From Ursus arctos (Eukaryota; Chordata; Mammalia; Carnivora; Ursidae): DNA of 64,000 nt. A program made the position numbers and the translations under genes. The notes below the pieces were generated by a model. The model made no database searches. It worked only from the letters and a program-made list of their open reading frames with translations, and was not told the DNA's origin. Position 1 is the first letter of the stretch. Each line of letters starts with the position of its first letter. The DNA is taken from assembly GCF_023065955.2 (NCBI RefSeq), contig NW_026622930.1, forward strand, positions 23,599,449 to 23,663,448, in the 5' to 3' direction. Below are positions 1 through 12,650 of the stretch, piece after piece.

Positions 1-278
1 TGGTCATACTGTTTTTAATTTTTGGCTCAACCTCCACACTATTTTCCACAGTGGCTACACCAGTTTGCCTTCCCACCAAGAATGCACCAGCATTTTTTCT
101 CCATGGCCTCGCCAACACTGTTCTCTCTTAACTTCTTGAGGACCATTCTAACAGGTGCGAGGTGATATCTCCTTGGGGTTTTGATGTGAATTTCCCTGAT
201 GATGAGTGATGTGGAGAACCTTGTCATGTACCTGTTGGCTCCTTGTATGTCTTCTTTGGGAAAAGGTCTAATCCGTTC
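1..278 (-). mobile_element. L1 LINE fragment, 3' part of the second ORF region
   Basis: The minus strand translates with interruptions to pieces resembling the C-terminal part of L1 ORF2 (for example MTRFSTSLIIREIHIKTPRRY and SVGEAMEKKCWCIL). It is 5'-truncated and broken and cut by the window edge, hence not active. Confidence 0.85.
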
Positions 279-995
279 CTCTAAAGGTGCCCCTTGCCCT
301 CTGACAATAGCATCTGCATAAAGACAGGGGAATGCCAACGTCTTAGAACGGTCATAGCTAACACTCTGGGCCAGGCACCATTCTAGGCACCTCCATGGAC
401 TCACAGCCATCCTCCGTAGTAGACGGCTAAAGGAAGAAATAGGAAAAGGGAAAGAGGAGAGGCTTGGTCACCCAGCCAGCAGTGAGTGAAACCGGGCTCC
501 AAACCCAGGTGGCCCGGGTCCACTGAACAAGCTGTCAATCGCCCGCTCTCTCCTGCCTCTCCACGTACAGAGAAGCTCCTCCCTGGAGGCGGGGGCTGAA
601 GTGAAACCCTCTGAAGGTCCGCAGGGCATCCAAAAAGGTATTCCATTTGGGGAAAAGAGTCTCAGAGGGAAATCCAGGACTGCTCCTCTAACCAAAAAAC
701 TCACTGGTAACTAAAGCTATAGGATAGCTCTTTTTAGAAAAAAAAGTCAGTGACAAGTTTAATTGTTCTGTGTAAAAAGAATGTGCCACTCATGTAAGTG
801 ACTTTAGTAATTACACAATGCCTTTATTCCCTGACAGTGGGGAGGTAAAAAAACAGGAATCTATAAAAAGGTTGAGTAAAGAATTAATTTAGTAAATAAT
901 ATTTAAATCAAGGAGTTATTTTTGGATTTTTCTCAAAACTTGAATTGGCTGAAAGTGCTTTAATTATTCTATAATTGCATGGATTAATTTATTCC

Positions 996-1033
996 CACCC
1001 CCAAGGGAAAGTCTATTTATGTTCTTGGGGGTG
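996..1033. other. Perfect 10-bp inverted repeat with 18-nt spacer
   Basis: CACCCCCAAG at 996-1005 and CTTGGGGGTG at 1024-1033 are exact reverse complements and lie in an AT-rich non-repeat patch. It could form a hairpin in DNA or nascent RNA. Confidence 0.85.
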
Positions 1034-2467
1034 TCGTGCAAGCAAGGCCAAGATCTCTCAAAGAAATAGGAGGTTGGTGTTGCAGGATATTAATAATCAC
1101 ATAAGTAGCCTGATGTTAAGTATAAAGAGGTTAATAATTCAAATTCTCCTTGTTCTTCTGTCAGTTTATGGCCAGGCTTCTTGAGGCACCAGAGCCTGAA
1201 CGACCAGGATTTTACTCTCGGCCTTCACCCCGCCCCAAGGAACTTCCCTGGGAATACATAAACCTCAGATCCCTTGCTGCGGCCCAGCGAGGCCAAATCC
1301 AATATATGGAGAGGTCAATCTTGGACTAGCCAATGGGGAGATGAAATTCCTGAAGTGAACACATGGGGAACCTCTTCAACCACATAGGGTACTGGGAGAG
1401 GTGGTAAGCGGGTTAATTATAGAAGGTGGGGGGTTCCTCTAATTTTGGAGCTTGGTGAAAGCTTCTCTGGGTTAGGCTTACAGTGGGACAGCACCGGAGA
1501 GCCAGGACAAAGGATATCCCCACGGCCAAGAAGGACTCCTCAGGTCTCCTGGCCAGACAGACTCAAAGGGTCACAGTGACCAAAGGGATTGGGTCCTAGG
1601 GGCCATGACTATTGAAGACACAGTGAAGGAGGAGCCGTGGACACTTGACAAACCCTGCCTTGGGGCAACAACGCACTCCACAGAAATCCTTCCACATCCT
1701 GCCACCTGACCTGGGTCAATATAAGAACCAGGGAAAGGGTTTCTTCCCTACATATTTCCTCTTTCTGGCAAGGGGTCCCGAGGGCTGGAATTCCAATGTA
1801 GTAACAACTTGTGCTGAGCACGTACTGGGCCACCGCACCAAATGCTTCATGTTCCAATCATCGAACAATCCTGTGGGTTCTTCTCTTGTACCCCACTTTA
1901 CAACAGACAGCTGGGGCTTCCAAAGAGTGACTGGCTTCACCAAGACAGCATGGTTCGCAAGTAGCAGAGCCAGGACCAGAGTCCAGGAAGGCTGACTCCT
2001 AACACCCCTGCTGTTGGGGAAAGAAATCTCCAAGAACCCATCTTGTGCACCGAGATCTCTAGAACATCCCCGCGCTTCTCAAGATTTGGTCTGACAAGTT
2101 AATGGAGTTCTATATGAGGATGATGGAAGGAGATGTTTTCTTTCTAGTTATTTCGGTAACCAGGATCCTTCATGCCTCTTCGGCTTCGCTCCCTGGTCCT
2201 CTGGGCACCTTCTACCTCAGAGCCAGAGGCCCATGAAGTGGGAGACGACACAGAGGGAAAGTAAGTGTGGTATTCAACATGGGGAGACTGGGGTCTAACT
2301 GAAGCATGGCCTTTACAGATGGGGGGGGGTCACTGTTTGCTCAATCGATGATCACTGCTCATTTTCCAAGTCTACGTACCCAGGACAACAGAGGTAGATG
2401 GAAAGGAGGGGGGCAAAGAAGACATGCCTCTGTGAATAACATCATGAATTATAAATGATCTTACACA

Positions 2468-2635
2468 GAGCCTCCTGGATGGGTCAGTCGGTTAAGCATC
2501 TGCCTTCGGCTCAGGGTCCTGGGATCGAGTCCTGCATCAGCAGGGAGTCTTGCTTCTCCCTCTCCCTCTGCCCCTCCCCCTGCTCGGGCTCTCTCTCTCA
2601 AATAAATAAATAATCTAAAAAAATAAACAAATAAA
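2468..2635 (+). mobile_element. CanSINE (SINEC), short copy
   Basis: It shows the CanSINE body (GGTCAGTCGGTTAAGCATCTG, TCTCCCTCTCCCTCTGCCCC) and an AAATAAATAA tail. The 17-bp direct repeat ATAAATGATCTTACACA at 2451-2467 and 2636-2652 is a perfect target-site duplication. The head is shortened and the middle has a deletion relative to other copies here. Confidence 0.93.
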
Positions 2636-2649
2636 ATAAATGATCTTAC

Positions 2650-2800
2650 ACAACTTCACAGCCTACAGTCTACACAACGACCCCGTGAAGTAGGTATTGT
2701 TAGGACTCTGACTGCACAGATGTGGACAATCTTAAGTAACTTACCCAAGGGCACCTGGCCAACAAATGGCAGAGCCAGGCATAAGCCCAGGGTGCCCCAA
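2650..2800 (-). repeat. MIR SINE remnant
   Basis: AAGTAACTTACCCAAGGGCA and AATGGCAGAGCCAGGC are the reverse complement of the MIR core and head. Confidence 0.6.
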
Positions 2801-4284
2801 CTTTGAAACCCTCTGCCCCTCCCGCCACGGCACCCAGCCACCCTTTCTGCCACGCTCTCTGCATCCCTCTGATACAGCACTTACATGCGGTGCCTGCACA
2901 CAGTAGGTGCTCGAGAAACGTCTGCTGAAACATACAACTGAGACCCTTCCGCGGCTCCCGGAATGACCTGGAATGGATTCTTAAAACTACTGGAAGGAAG
3001 AAGCATGGCAAGGGCTTCTGGCTATACGTGGCAGACTGAACCCATGCACTGACTCCACTCACTCCCCGACCCCACGAAGAAGACTAAAAGAAATGAAGAA
3101 TACAAAGAGCCCCCAACAACAGAGAGAGCAGACAGAAAGAGATAAGCAAGACTGCCTCTGCCAGGTGAACAGACAGCTACTGAGACCTGGCTTAGCCAGC
3201 TAGACAACAAGGGACCGTAGGCTGGCAGGGGGGAGCTTGCTCTTTGCCCCAAGCCCACAGAGGCTCAGCAACTGAAGGCCCCTGATGCCTCTGAAAACCA
3301 GAGTTGGGGGTCTTGAAAAAGGAGGATTCGTGATAAGGCTTTCTAAGTATGAGCTAAACCCCTGATCCCCATCACCACCCCCACCCCCACTCTGACTCAA
3401 AGCGAAATTTACTCTCTGGAGAGAGGAAAAGATAGGCTCTGGAGGCCACACCACATACAAAGACAGCCATCCCAAAGACAGAGGACTGAATCCAAGTCCA
3501 GCTAATGACTCCCGGAAGCCCCCTGCCCTCGTCCCCGAGCTGGCTCCCAGGCCTCTTTCACAAGTTCCCATCTCTGCACCCACCCCCACTCCTCACAGAC
3601 AGCTGGTGTCTGCTCACCAGACCCCAGCCCCAGCCCCACATCCCCCAAAGTCCCAACTGTGTCACCTTTCTCTCTAGCTAATTTCACACAAATTCAATTG
3701 GGCCTCAGCCCAGGCAGGGTCTTAAACACACACTCACTGAAATCCAATTAACCTTCGATAAAAGGTCTGCAATCAATAGTCGTCCTATGGCTCGAGGAGG
3801 CTCCATCCAGCCTAGGGAAGCGTGCTCCTGCTCGACCTTTACTTTTAATAAAATCAATGACAGTCACTGTCACCAGCTCTTAATGTGACTGGCAAATATG
3901 ATCACCAGGGCAGGCCCTCGGTAATATGCTGCTTCTGGGGGCAGAGACTCAAACAAAAGAGGGTCCTCCCCGCCCGGGCTGCTGGCCCCCCAGGCCTCAG
4001 GCTCCCTGGATGAGTGAGCCTGGAGGCTGGCCTTGGGGCAGGTGGTTCCTGGTCTCCAGTCAGTGTCTGAACCACCCGAAGAGTCTGTTAAAACACGAAT
4101 TCTTGCAACCCTTTCCACTCCAGATTCTGAGGAGTCAGTCTGGGGTGCGGCAGGAATTGCATTAAGTAAGTTCCCCCTGGAGATTCTGAAATAGATGGTT
4201 GAAGTCTTAACTCCCAGCAAGCCAAGAATCACTGTTGTGTAAAATACCCGAGCAGGATGTAACCTTAGAGTCCAACTAATGCCT

Positions 4285-4385
4285 TCAATAAGAAAATTGA
4301 GGCCCAGAGAGGGGGAGTGATTTGTCCAAGGTCACACGGCGAGCCACGGGCAGAAAAGGGGCTGGAACTCAGGTCTCTTGCCTCC
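4285..4385 (-). repeat. MIR SINE remnant
   Basis: AAATTGAGGCCCAGAGAGGG and TTGTCCAAGGTCACACGGCG match the reversed MIR core. Confidence 0.7.
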
Positions 4386-4917
4386 TAACCTGGCCTTTCT
4401 CCAACTGGGTCTTTGGGTACTGGCTACTTAGACTGGTCTTCAGGTCCTCACATGCTAGGCCCAGCGAGACTGGGATGCTGCAGGGCCAGGAGGCCTCTTC
4501 AAAGTAGAGTAGGGCTGACTCAACAAGTGGTTGGAGGGGTCTGGAACCATCCCCACCCACCTGGAAAGCAACTCCTTTTACAGCCACTTCCTGAGCCCCA
4601 ACTTCAAGCTGAAGTCAAGCCGCCTGTGGCAGCCAAGATGTCACTAAACCCCCTACCACCCAGGATATGGGGTGAGGTATTTGCCCCTTGTCACTTCTGG
4701 CTGTCCCGTACTTCCCTCCCCCAGGAACACTCATAACCAGGCTGTCCTAAGGAGGGCTTCACTCCAGGGACTGGCTCACTGAGTCCCACAGTCCCCAGGA
4801 ATTTTAGAACCTCAGAAGTCTGTTAGAAATTTTCAGTAACATGGAGTCTCCGTACCTCTCCCTTCCCGTCCCCGCCATCACCCGCCACCCACACCCACAC
4901 TCACACCCACACTCACA

Positions 4918-4920
<3 letters not shown>

Positions 4921-4962
<42 letters not shown>
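4921..4962. repeat. (AC)n microsatellite
   Basis: About 21 uninterrupted AC units, preceded by ACACCC/ACTC-rich degenerate sequence from about 4890. In ADCK1 transcript sense it is a UG repeat. Confidence 0.97.
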
Positions 4963-4964
<2 letters not shown>

Positions 4965-5216
4965 GTGCCCCACTAGTCTTCTGTGAGGCCTGCGGCTCTG
5001 ATGCTGCTTGGTAAGAGACACACAGATTAGTTTCTGTAAAGTAGGGCCTGTCTCCAGTCTTCTCCCAACCGATGGTCAGCGACAGCTCAGTACAGCACAC
5101 CGGCTACCCCTGCCCACTGTCCAGCCTGAGGTTTCTGCGGCAGTATTTAATGACAACATCTCAGAATACCAAAGAGCCTCCCAGGTCACGCAAACCCCAG
5201 AAGCCAGGGCCAGGGG

Positions 5217-5530
5217 ACTGAGGAATTACGTAATCAAGACAGTGTGGTACTATTACAAGGATGGACCGATAGACCAATGGAAGAGAACAGAGCTTCCAGA
5301 AAAGACCCACAGGTGACTGATGACAAAGATGCCAAGCCCAAAAGACGACACTGTGTGACTCCGCTTGTATGAAGTGCAGTAGTGAGCGGAAGTGACCTCT
5401 GACAACAGTCAGAAAGGCACCCCTAGTGGGGGTGAGGAAGCCTGCCAGAGGGCTAGAAACAACTCGCATCTTTATCTGGCTGGAAATTACAAAGTGGATC
5501 CATATGAAGATGGTGGAAGTGTACCATCAA
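5217..5530 (+). mobile_element. Old L1 LINE fragments
   Basis: The translation YVIKTVWYYYKDGPIDQWKR is recognisably the L1 ORF2 segment normally reading VIKTVWYW...IDQWNR. Downstream, ATGAAGTGCAGTAGTGAGCG to AAGATCTGGG resembles the 3' untranslated region of mammalian L1M elements. It is degenerate. Confidence 0.75.
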
Positions 5531-6044
5531 GATCTGGGAGCTCCCCTCTCTGGGTCTCCAATTCCTCACCTGCAGACAGAGGCACTAAGCCCTCCCTCCT
5601 AAGCTTACAGCGTAGGAAGCGTCTGGCACACGGCTGGGCTGTTGGAAAACACTAACAGTATAAGGAGGTAAAGGAGGAAAGGACAGGGTCCAACGATGGT
5701 AATAATCATGAAAACAACAATAATCAACTAAGGACCAATCTGGAGTGCCAACCACACCCCAGGCGCTGTGCTCGGCACGGCTCACGCACTGCTCGTCTAC
5801 TCATCTCCCTGAAAGGGGAACAGTGTTTGCATGAAATGGAAAAAACCATGCCTGACACGAGTTCAAGGGAGAAGGGCTGCACTCAGCACTCATGTGGTGG
5901 GCAGAGCTGCTCAGTCCGCGCTGCGCCTCCTTCTTCAAGGAGTTACTGATGTGGCCGTCACTTGGGGGGCCCTGGTTCCACTGCAGCCAGAGTCAGTCCC
6001 GGGAGGGGGACGGAGGAGGCGGAGAAGCAAGGAGCGTCCGGCAC

Positions 6045-6240
6045 ACCTGTGTTCAAACACCTGGCTCTGTCCCTGCTAGCTGTCTGAGGTTGGGCAAGTC
6101 GTTCAACCTCTCTGAGCTTTAGCCCTCTCATCCATACATGGGGTTATGGTCTCTCAAATCACCCTTGGCAGGCCAGCTGTAAGGAGTAGAGATTACACGT
6201 GCCATGTGCCTGGCACAGATTAGTTGCTTACAATTATTAT
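6045..6240 (+). repeat. MIR SINE remnant
   Basis: CTGTCTGAGGTTGGGCAAGT, TCAACCTCTCTGAGCTTTAG and the distal TGCCTGGCACAGATTAG match MIR over most of its length. Confidence 0.7.
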
Positions 6241-7369
6241 TGCTGTTATTGTTTTCCCCAAATCTCTCCGATATCGTCCTGCCCCACTCCGCATGTCCCC
6301 AGAAAACAAAAAACCAACACTCTGCCTCAGCCCCGCCTCCCAGAGGTTAACCCAGGGCGTGAGGCTGGCTGATTTATTCTCCACTAATTCCCAGGATGTC
6401 CACTGAGGGTCTGCTCTGCCCGGAACGCTGGCCTTATCCGCAAGGACGTTTAAAGAGGGCCAGAGGCAGGAGCAGATGAACCTGGGCTCTCGGAGGGCAC
6501 CACCCTGCCCAGCTCCCACAGGCCCCCTCCAGCCCGGCTGCCCCTCCTCCCAGGACCTGGCTCAGCCACGAGAGCAAGCCAAGTACAGCAGAGCACATCT
6601 TTGTTTGCACTTGTCTTTGAAAAATCAAAGCTGCCTCTGACAAAACACCATTGCGGCCCTGGACTCACTGTATCCAAAGAGATTAATGGATTTGGGGGTG
6701 CTGCTGAAATGAAAATCCCACCGCAGCCGGCAGTAAGTAAATGCCGGTCACCTGGCAAGGGAGGGGGAAGGCATGAGGCCTCTGGCATCTTTCCTGATCT
6801 ATAGGCAGAGAGACCCTGCTCCCCATTAAGGCTGTTCAGGAAAAGCTGGAGGTGATCTCCCTGCCTCCCCCCACCTCCCCACTGGAACCAAAGACTTTGT
6901 ACCCAAGAGCAGAAGCTCGACCCAAACACCCCCCAGGCCCACCCTAGAAGGCAACAGTGACAAGAGCAGAGTCAGAAGCCCCAAGTTGTGCTACTGGCTG
7001 AGGGACCTCAGGAAAGACATCTGCTCTCCCTCTGAGTGCCCTGCCATCTGGAAAGTGGAGGGTTGAATGAAAACAGTGCTTCTCTTATCCTTTCCCAACC
7101 CCCAAAGGGAGACCTCTTCCAGAAAAGCCCAACAGGCAACTCTGGTGATGGCTGAGCTGTCCTGAGTAAAGCAGGGGGGGCCTGGTGCCTATCCAGCCTC
7201 CCCACCCTACACACATACCATAAGGTCCCCAAGGGTTCTAAGAGCATCTTTCCCTGAGTTCCTAGGAGGCCAAGGCCAGCTATGGCTGAGTCCTTCCCAG
7301 CCACGTTCCCAGCAGTGGTCCCCTACGCTCTGATGCGAACTCTCCTTTTATGAACCAAGAAACAGTGGA

Positions 7370-7550
7370 GTCAGAGAGGCTTGGGTTTCAATTCCAGCTC
7401 TACTAGCTGTGTTACCTTGGACAAGTTACCTTCCCTCTCTGAATCTGAATCCTCATCAGCAGAATGAAGACATTAAGACCTGCCTCCCAAGTTTATTATG
7501 GAAAAAAGCAACTGGTACAGCGAGTTTGGCATCCAACAAACATTTACAGT
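7370..7550 (+). repeat. MIR SINE remnant
   Basis: TTTCAATTCCAGCTCTACTA, CTGTGTTACCTTGGACAAGT and CCTCATCAGCAGAATGAAG match MIR. Confidence 0.75.
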
Positions 7551-7879
7551 AAAAGGAGATAAAGGACAGAGCCCAAAGAATGAAAACAACAACCTTGCCA
7601 CCATATTGTAGCAGGAAGTGCCTGCCAGGCATGGTGCTCAGCACTCGTGTGGCCCTCACAATCTTCTTCGGACGAGGTCATAGTCCCCATTGGCAGAGGC
7701 CACACAGGCACTCGGAGGCCTGATCTCCCAACGTGCACCCTCTCCTACATTTCCACTGGCTCATCTGCTGAGCCAAGGGGTAGCTTCCTCCTCCACGCCA
7801 TCCCACCACTGGGACCACAGGCTCATCTTCTTATGTTGCCTGGGGTGGGAGGAAGGAAAGAGCATTCACCTCTCTCCAT

Positions 7880-8340
7880 TGCTTCCTCTTGCCTACCCAG
7901 AGCTGTGGACCATGTGACTGCACTCCTCCATACCCTTCGTGACTCCCTAGTACCTTTGGGGTCCTGCCCAATGTCTTCACTACCTGCCCCCACCCTATTT
8001 TTCCACACTCCCCTGGAAACCCTGCCATTCCCTTCCCCTTCCTTGCAGTGCCATCGCTGCCCCCAACTCCTCCACCGTGACACACACGCACCCAGCAAAT
8101 CCCTACCATCCTGCTGGGGAAGCCAACCCACGGCAGAAGCAAGCACTTCCTCCGTGCAGCTCCCTGGGGTCTCGCTCACACCCCTCCTGCTGCCTGGAGG
8201 TGCTTGTAAGAATTTAGCTATGGATCTGACAGCAACACGAGGTGGGGAGCTCCTTAAAGAAGGGAATGATGTCGGCCCCCTCTGAACCTCCGTACCTAGC
8301 TCTGAGGAGGGACTATAAAAATGACGGGTATTGTTGAAAA
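7880..8340 (+). mobile_element. L2-like LINE remnant
   Basis: The C-rich stretch followed by GGGGAGCTCCTTAAAGAAGG and GAACCTCCGTACCTAGCTCT is like the L2 3' end (normally GAGCTCCTTGAGGGCAGGGA). It underlies a 212-codon open frame that I do not regard as a gene. Confidence 0.5.
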
Positions 8341-8959
8341 AGTATAACTCCATCCCTACCGGTGGGACCCTATGGCAACCAAGAAGGAACTGGGGTACAG
8401 GCCTCACCCCACCGGCCAGCTTTCTTTCCCTGGGACCAACGGGGTGGGAGGCGGGAGACCGAAGCCTCCCTTTTCTTGTAGCTCTGTGAAGTAGAAACAG
8501 TTGGCTCCTGCTCGCCCCTGCTGGCCTGACCCCTTGAGGTCTGGGGAGCAGCAGGGAGAGGGGAGGGTGGGAAGAAGGAGGAAGGTGTTCCTGGGCCCCA
8601 CAGGGGCAGAAGCAGTAAGTCCCACAGATTTCACACCACTGTTCTCTGGGGCCGCTCAGCTCTGTGCGGCTCGGACAAGAGGACAGACGGCAGTCACTGG
8701 GCGGGGCACGAGCTGCAGGAAGGGGCTCAGCATGGGCCTGAGCTCCACTGTGCGCTGCCAGCCCCAGCTTTAGGAGACAGCGCAGAGGACTGTACCAGAT
8801 GCCCAGGGAGGATGCTTTGTGCTCAGAGATACGATAATTCTTCAGACAACAGGCTCCGTTTCAAGGCAGTGAGACCTCAGAGGGACACATCGGCCCTCAG
8901 TGGGTGGCCCCGACCACGCCCATGTCCCACGCACAGCAGCCCTGAGCGCTGAACCTCAC

Positions 8960-9076
8960 CTCGTTGACGTCAATCTTGTTCCTCTCCATGTAGTCTCTGT
9001 CATTGACCTGGCCACCGTCCACAAACTCCATCAGAAGGACCCGCTTGGTGGACAGCTCCCAGTAGATGCGGGGGAC
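8960..9076 (-). CDS. ADCK1: ADCK1 coding exon with the hinge region (39 codons)
   Basis: The exon is 117 bp, phase 0-0, from VPRIYWELST to NKIDVNE. It covers the strand and hinge between kinase lobes: VLLMEFVDGGQVND is the ADCK1 form of the segment that lines the adenine pocket. The acceptor in transcript sense is CTTGCCTGTTCCAG before GTCCCC; the donor is GAG|GTGAGG. Translation continues four residues past the donor before drifting into non-ADCK1 sequence, which fixes the boundary. The following exon, which should begin ISRHLG and carry the catalytic loop, is not present in the remaining 8.9 kb of the window, so the next intron is at least that long. Confidence 0.97.
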
Positions 9077-9619
9077 CTGGAACAGGCAAGGGCAGGTCAG
9101 AAGGGCTGGCGGGCCCGCAGCTAGAAGCCAGGACCACAGAGAGGCACGGAGAGCCAGGCAAGGGCAGACGCTCCTCCCAGGAACACGAGACAAAGCCGAG
9201 AGGGACCGAGCAGGGACAGGCGGGGGCAGGGGGGTCAGGCCAAGAAAGCAGGGCAGGCCACACTGCCTCCTCCACCAGCTAGACCCCTGGGCCCTCCCTT
9301 AGAGACCCCTTCCTGCTTAGGGACCAGAGAAGGGCTTCCCCACTCTCCTCAATGCCTCCAGACACCACCAAGAGCCAAAACTAAAATTGGGACTTAGGGG
9401 AACAGGCATGGAACCCCTCATACCTGAGCCAGAGTTGGCACTGAAATCTATTTCCCTCTCTCACCAGGCCCACTGCAGGCTCCTCACGTGAATCTCAACC
9501 CTCTGCCTCCGCTTCTTTACTTGTGCAATGGATGTATTCTATGTTTATGTCTATGAATGAATGAATGAACGAATTTTTACGGGGTGATAAATTTTTCAGC
9601 CAGGAAGTCCTGAGTTTTC

Positions 9620-10230
9620 TCATGCCCGTTTCCTACAAGTCCTCTGTGTGGCAGACAATGCTGGACCCTAACCCAGCACCTACTCGCAGTCCTCCTCTTC
9701 CCCAGACACAGGAAAAACTACATACTTTCCCGCCTGCCTTGCCATAGGCATGGCCATGTGACACAGTCCTGGCTTATGAGTCATACGTGGAGGCCTGGGA
9801 AGGTTTTTCTTTTCTTCATAAAAAGGGATGTTTGTAGGGGGCGTCTGGGTGGCTCAGTTGGTTGAGCGTCTGCCTTGGGAACAGGTTGTGATCTCAGGGT
9901 CCTGGGATGGAGCCCCGCATCAGGATCCCTGCTCAGCAGGGAGTCTGCTTCTTCCTCTCCCCTCTGTCCCTCCCCCCTGCTTGTGTGCACTTTCTCTTTT
10001 TCCCTCTCAAATAAATAAGTGGGATCTTTAAAAAAGGTGGGGGGGATGTTTGAAAGTGGTGCAACTCTTCTTACCCTTCTTTCCTACCTTGAAAGTGAAT
10101 ATGATACCTGGAGCTGCAGCAGCTATCTTGCAACCATGAGGAAAAGTCTAAGAAAATCAGAGATGCCAGCCCTGATACCAACATACCACTAACACAATAT
10201 CAGCAGGCAACTACTGTAAGCCTTCTCGCC
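9620..10230 (+). mobile_element. MLT1-like repeat interrupted by a CanSINE
   Basis: GGCATGGCCATGTGACACAG before the SINE and GATACCTGGAGCTGCAGCAG, CTATCTTGCAACCATGAGG after it belong to one old LTR-type repeat. Ends are uncertain. Confidence 0.5.
9835..10042 (+). mobile_element. CanSINE (SINEC)
   Basis: It starts at the GGGGGCGTCTGGGTGGCTCAG head and has a TC-rich body and an AAATAAATAAGTGGGATCTT tail. The direct repeat GGGATGTTTG at 9825-9834 and 10043-10052 marks the insertion, which split an older MLT1-like repeat. Confidence 0.92.
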
Positions 10231-12394
10231 ACGTGAGGAAAATAAATCTTTTTTCACTTAAGATGCTCTAAATTGTGCTGTTGGTTACCTGCAGACCAAT
10301 GCATTCCCAGTTGATACACTCTCCAGTTCTCTCAGACTCTAAGAACACCCAATGGCCAAAAAAAGAACAGATTTCCCCAGAAACAGGCAAGAGATGGGAC
10401 TGCACCAACAGCTGCTGGGGGGCCATACGAGTGACAGCCAACAGTGCCACCACTTCCAGGAGGGAAGAATTACTGGGATATCGGCATGCCACGTTTCCCC
10501 AACAACTTGTGATGGGCTTTTCTCCACTTACAAATAAAGCAAGATAGGGGGGAAAAAAAGAAGTCAAAAAAGAAGAAGAAGAAAGGAAAAGGGGCAGTTA
10601 ATTCAAGGGTTTAGGGGAATAAGCACTCCCCTCATCTTGACCCCCAAAACTCATCCAGCAATAAGATCGCAGCCCTCAAGTCAAGAAACCTGTTTCCCTT
10701 CCTCATTCTGTGAATACTGCCACATCTTAATCCAGCCACTTAACCTTCAATGCCTCCGTTTTCCTCATCACAAAGGACTGTTCCTGCCCCATCTCGAGAA
10801 GGAGCTCTGAGGAGGCCTGGGGTCACACACACACGCGAAGCACTCTGGGGTCCCTGGAACAAAGCTTCCAACTGAAGTCAAGTGTCATTGCGGTTTGCTA
10901 CTTCCCTGTAGGTCTTGCCATTTGAAAATCTGGGCTAGTAGAGAAATCTGTGACTCTCTATGACTGTGAACTTAAAATTCGGTCTTGCTTGGTACTTTTC
11001 ACACGCTATCTTTAAAAATATGAGTGCAAGTTTGCTGTTGTTGGCCGTGGCTGTGGCTTCCAAATGGAACGGGCAGATTTTTGACGTGAAGTTCCTTTCT
11101 CAGTTTGTGTAGAAACCTAAGCTTGGCAGTGGGAGCCTGGGGCTCTGGGGATATGAGGTCAGACCCCCATCTGGGCCTGCCTGGGGCAACGTGGAAAATC
11201 ACTTGAAGGAGCCACAGATGGAAAGAGAAAACCCAAAGTCTGGAGACTCTCCGGGCTTGTTAATCAGAGCGGTGGGAGCGCTGCGCTCCCCACTCCTCCA
11301 CCTTTCTCCCCAGCCTTCTCCCAACGCAACTGTCCCTGTCAGACAACACAACGGCCCCTGCCGCAGCTGCTTAGATCTGAAATGACAGAATACCAAACCT
11401 GGGAGGTAGAGAAGTTTGTCATGGGAGCTCAGGGAGGACGGCGAATTGCCCCTTGACAACTACAGCACCGAGATGACTACAAAATGCAAATCTCCCTGCT
11501 CACCTAGGAGAAACCTGGCTTGACCGTGGGTCGACCATAAGGTCGATGACTTGCCCCTAAATCACCCCGTGGGCAGAAGGGTTTGGGAACATAAGGCGAA
11601 ATTCCCCCCCCAACACCCATGTTTCATCCCCGTGCCACCTTCCATCAAAGTGGAGAAAGATGAAAGAAAATCATTCTAAAGAGGCAATGAGAAGAACCCT
11701 CCCAGGCCCCCCAAACAAAACTCAACCCAGGGAGGCTCAGGGGGGCCCACTAACCCCACAGGCAGGGTCACACCCTGGCCATCAGGACTCTGGGTCCAAA
11801 GCCTATCTCCTTGTTACAGATCAGAGGCCCCACTGTGGGCTCCACCCGTCCTCCATGCTGGGGTCGATCCTGATCCCAAGAAGGAGGGCACAGGTTATAG
11901 AAAATTCCAGCCCAAGACCCTGGGCCTCAGCCGCATAGTCTGGCCCTGACCCATGGTTCCATTTTGTTCCTGTGCTTTGGTCAACGCACCTGTGAAGCAG
12001 GCCCTGGTTCTCCTGGGCCAGTGCCCATCACCTGGGGAGCCCACAGAAGCAGAGCACAGATCCCGAGGCAGATAGTCAGGCTGGAGCCATGGTTTTGCTA
12101 CCTCCAAGCTGTGTGACTGTGGGTAAGTGTTATAACCGGAGGGCCGGCTTCCCACCTGTAAAATGGCGATGACATTTACAGCAAGGCAACATTCCCGACC
12201 TCCTGCTAGCACATGTGGAATCCTGGTGCTTGGCACAGCGGCACACACTTAGCTCCTGCTGGACAGACACCAGCTGCCTTATGCCAGCCGTGTAGACTTT
12301 CACAGGTGCTTCTGACACATGACCAGGGCTGCGAGTTAACGCTACAGACAGTTCAGCACGATTCAGATCTGCCCCATAAATTATCACGAAGGCA

Positions 12395-12650
12395 GAACAG
12401 CACCGTGGTTTAACCCGCAGGCTCTAGAGCCAGGCTGCCTCCATCCAGAACCCGCCTCTGCCCCCGACCGGAAGCCGTGTAACCTTGAGCAAATGGTTTC
12501 ATCTCTCTGGGCCTCAATTTCCCTACTGTTGACAAGGGGCTAATGATGGTCTTTCCCTTGTGGGACTGTGTAAAGATTAAGAATACATGTAAAGCACTTT
12601 AAAATGTGCCTCGCATAGCACACGCAAGTAAAACATAGTAACTCCTATTA
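12395..12650 (+). repeat. MIR SINE, nearly full length
   Basis: AGCACCGTGGTTTAACCCGC, AACCTTGAGCAAATGGTTTC, GGGCCTCAATTTCCCTACTG and GTAAAGCACTTTAAAATGTG cover the MIR from head to tail. Confidence 0.75.

Larger units (their letters stand above)
1..8959 (-). other. ADCK1 intron downstream of the hinge exon (partial)
   Basis: No coding exon is visible on either strand. The segment holds an antiparallel L1 fragment at the left edge, MIR remnants (about 355-515, 2650-2800, 4285-4385, 6045-6240, 7370-7550), one CanSINE (2468-2635), an L1 piece at 5.2-5.5 kb, an AC microsatellite at 4.9 kb and an L2 stretch at 7.9-8.3 kb. The parts 700-1190 and 3650-3880 look like non-repeat AT-rich sequence. The remainder is unremarkable intronic DNA. 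Confidence 0.85.

Noticed and set aside
5416..5429. Second CTCF-like string GGCACCCCTAGTGG
   Set aside because: About three departures from preferred bases and located in L1-derived sequence; too weak to list as a feature.
7647..8285. 212-codon open frame on the plus strand
   Set aside because: Low-complexity Pro/Ser/Leu composition, no recognisable domain, overlaps an equally long frame on the other strand, and lies in L2-like sequence.
1..8959. Search for the ADCK1 catalytic-loop exon (ISRHLG...HCDPHPGN)
   Set aside because: No minus-strand frame in this interval shows these motifs; the exon must lie beyond the left edge.
8900..9302. Plus-strand open frames over the hinge exon
   Set aside because: They are antisense shadows of the ADCK1 exon and its flanks.
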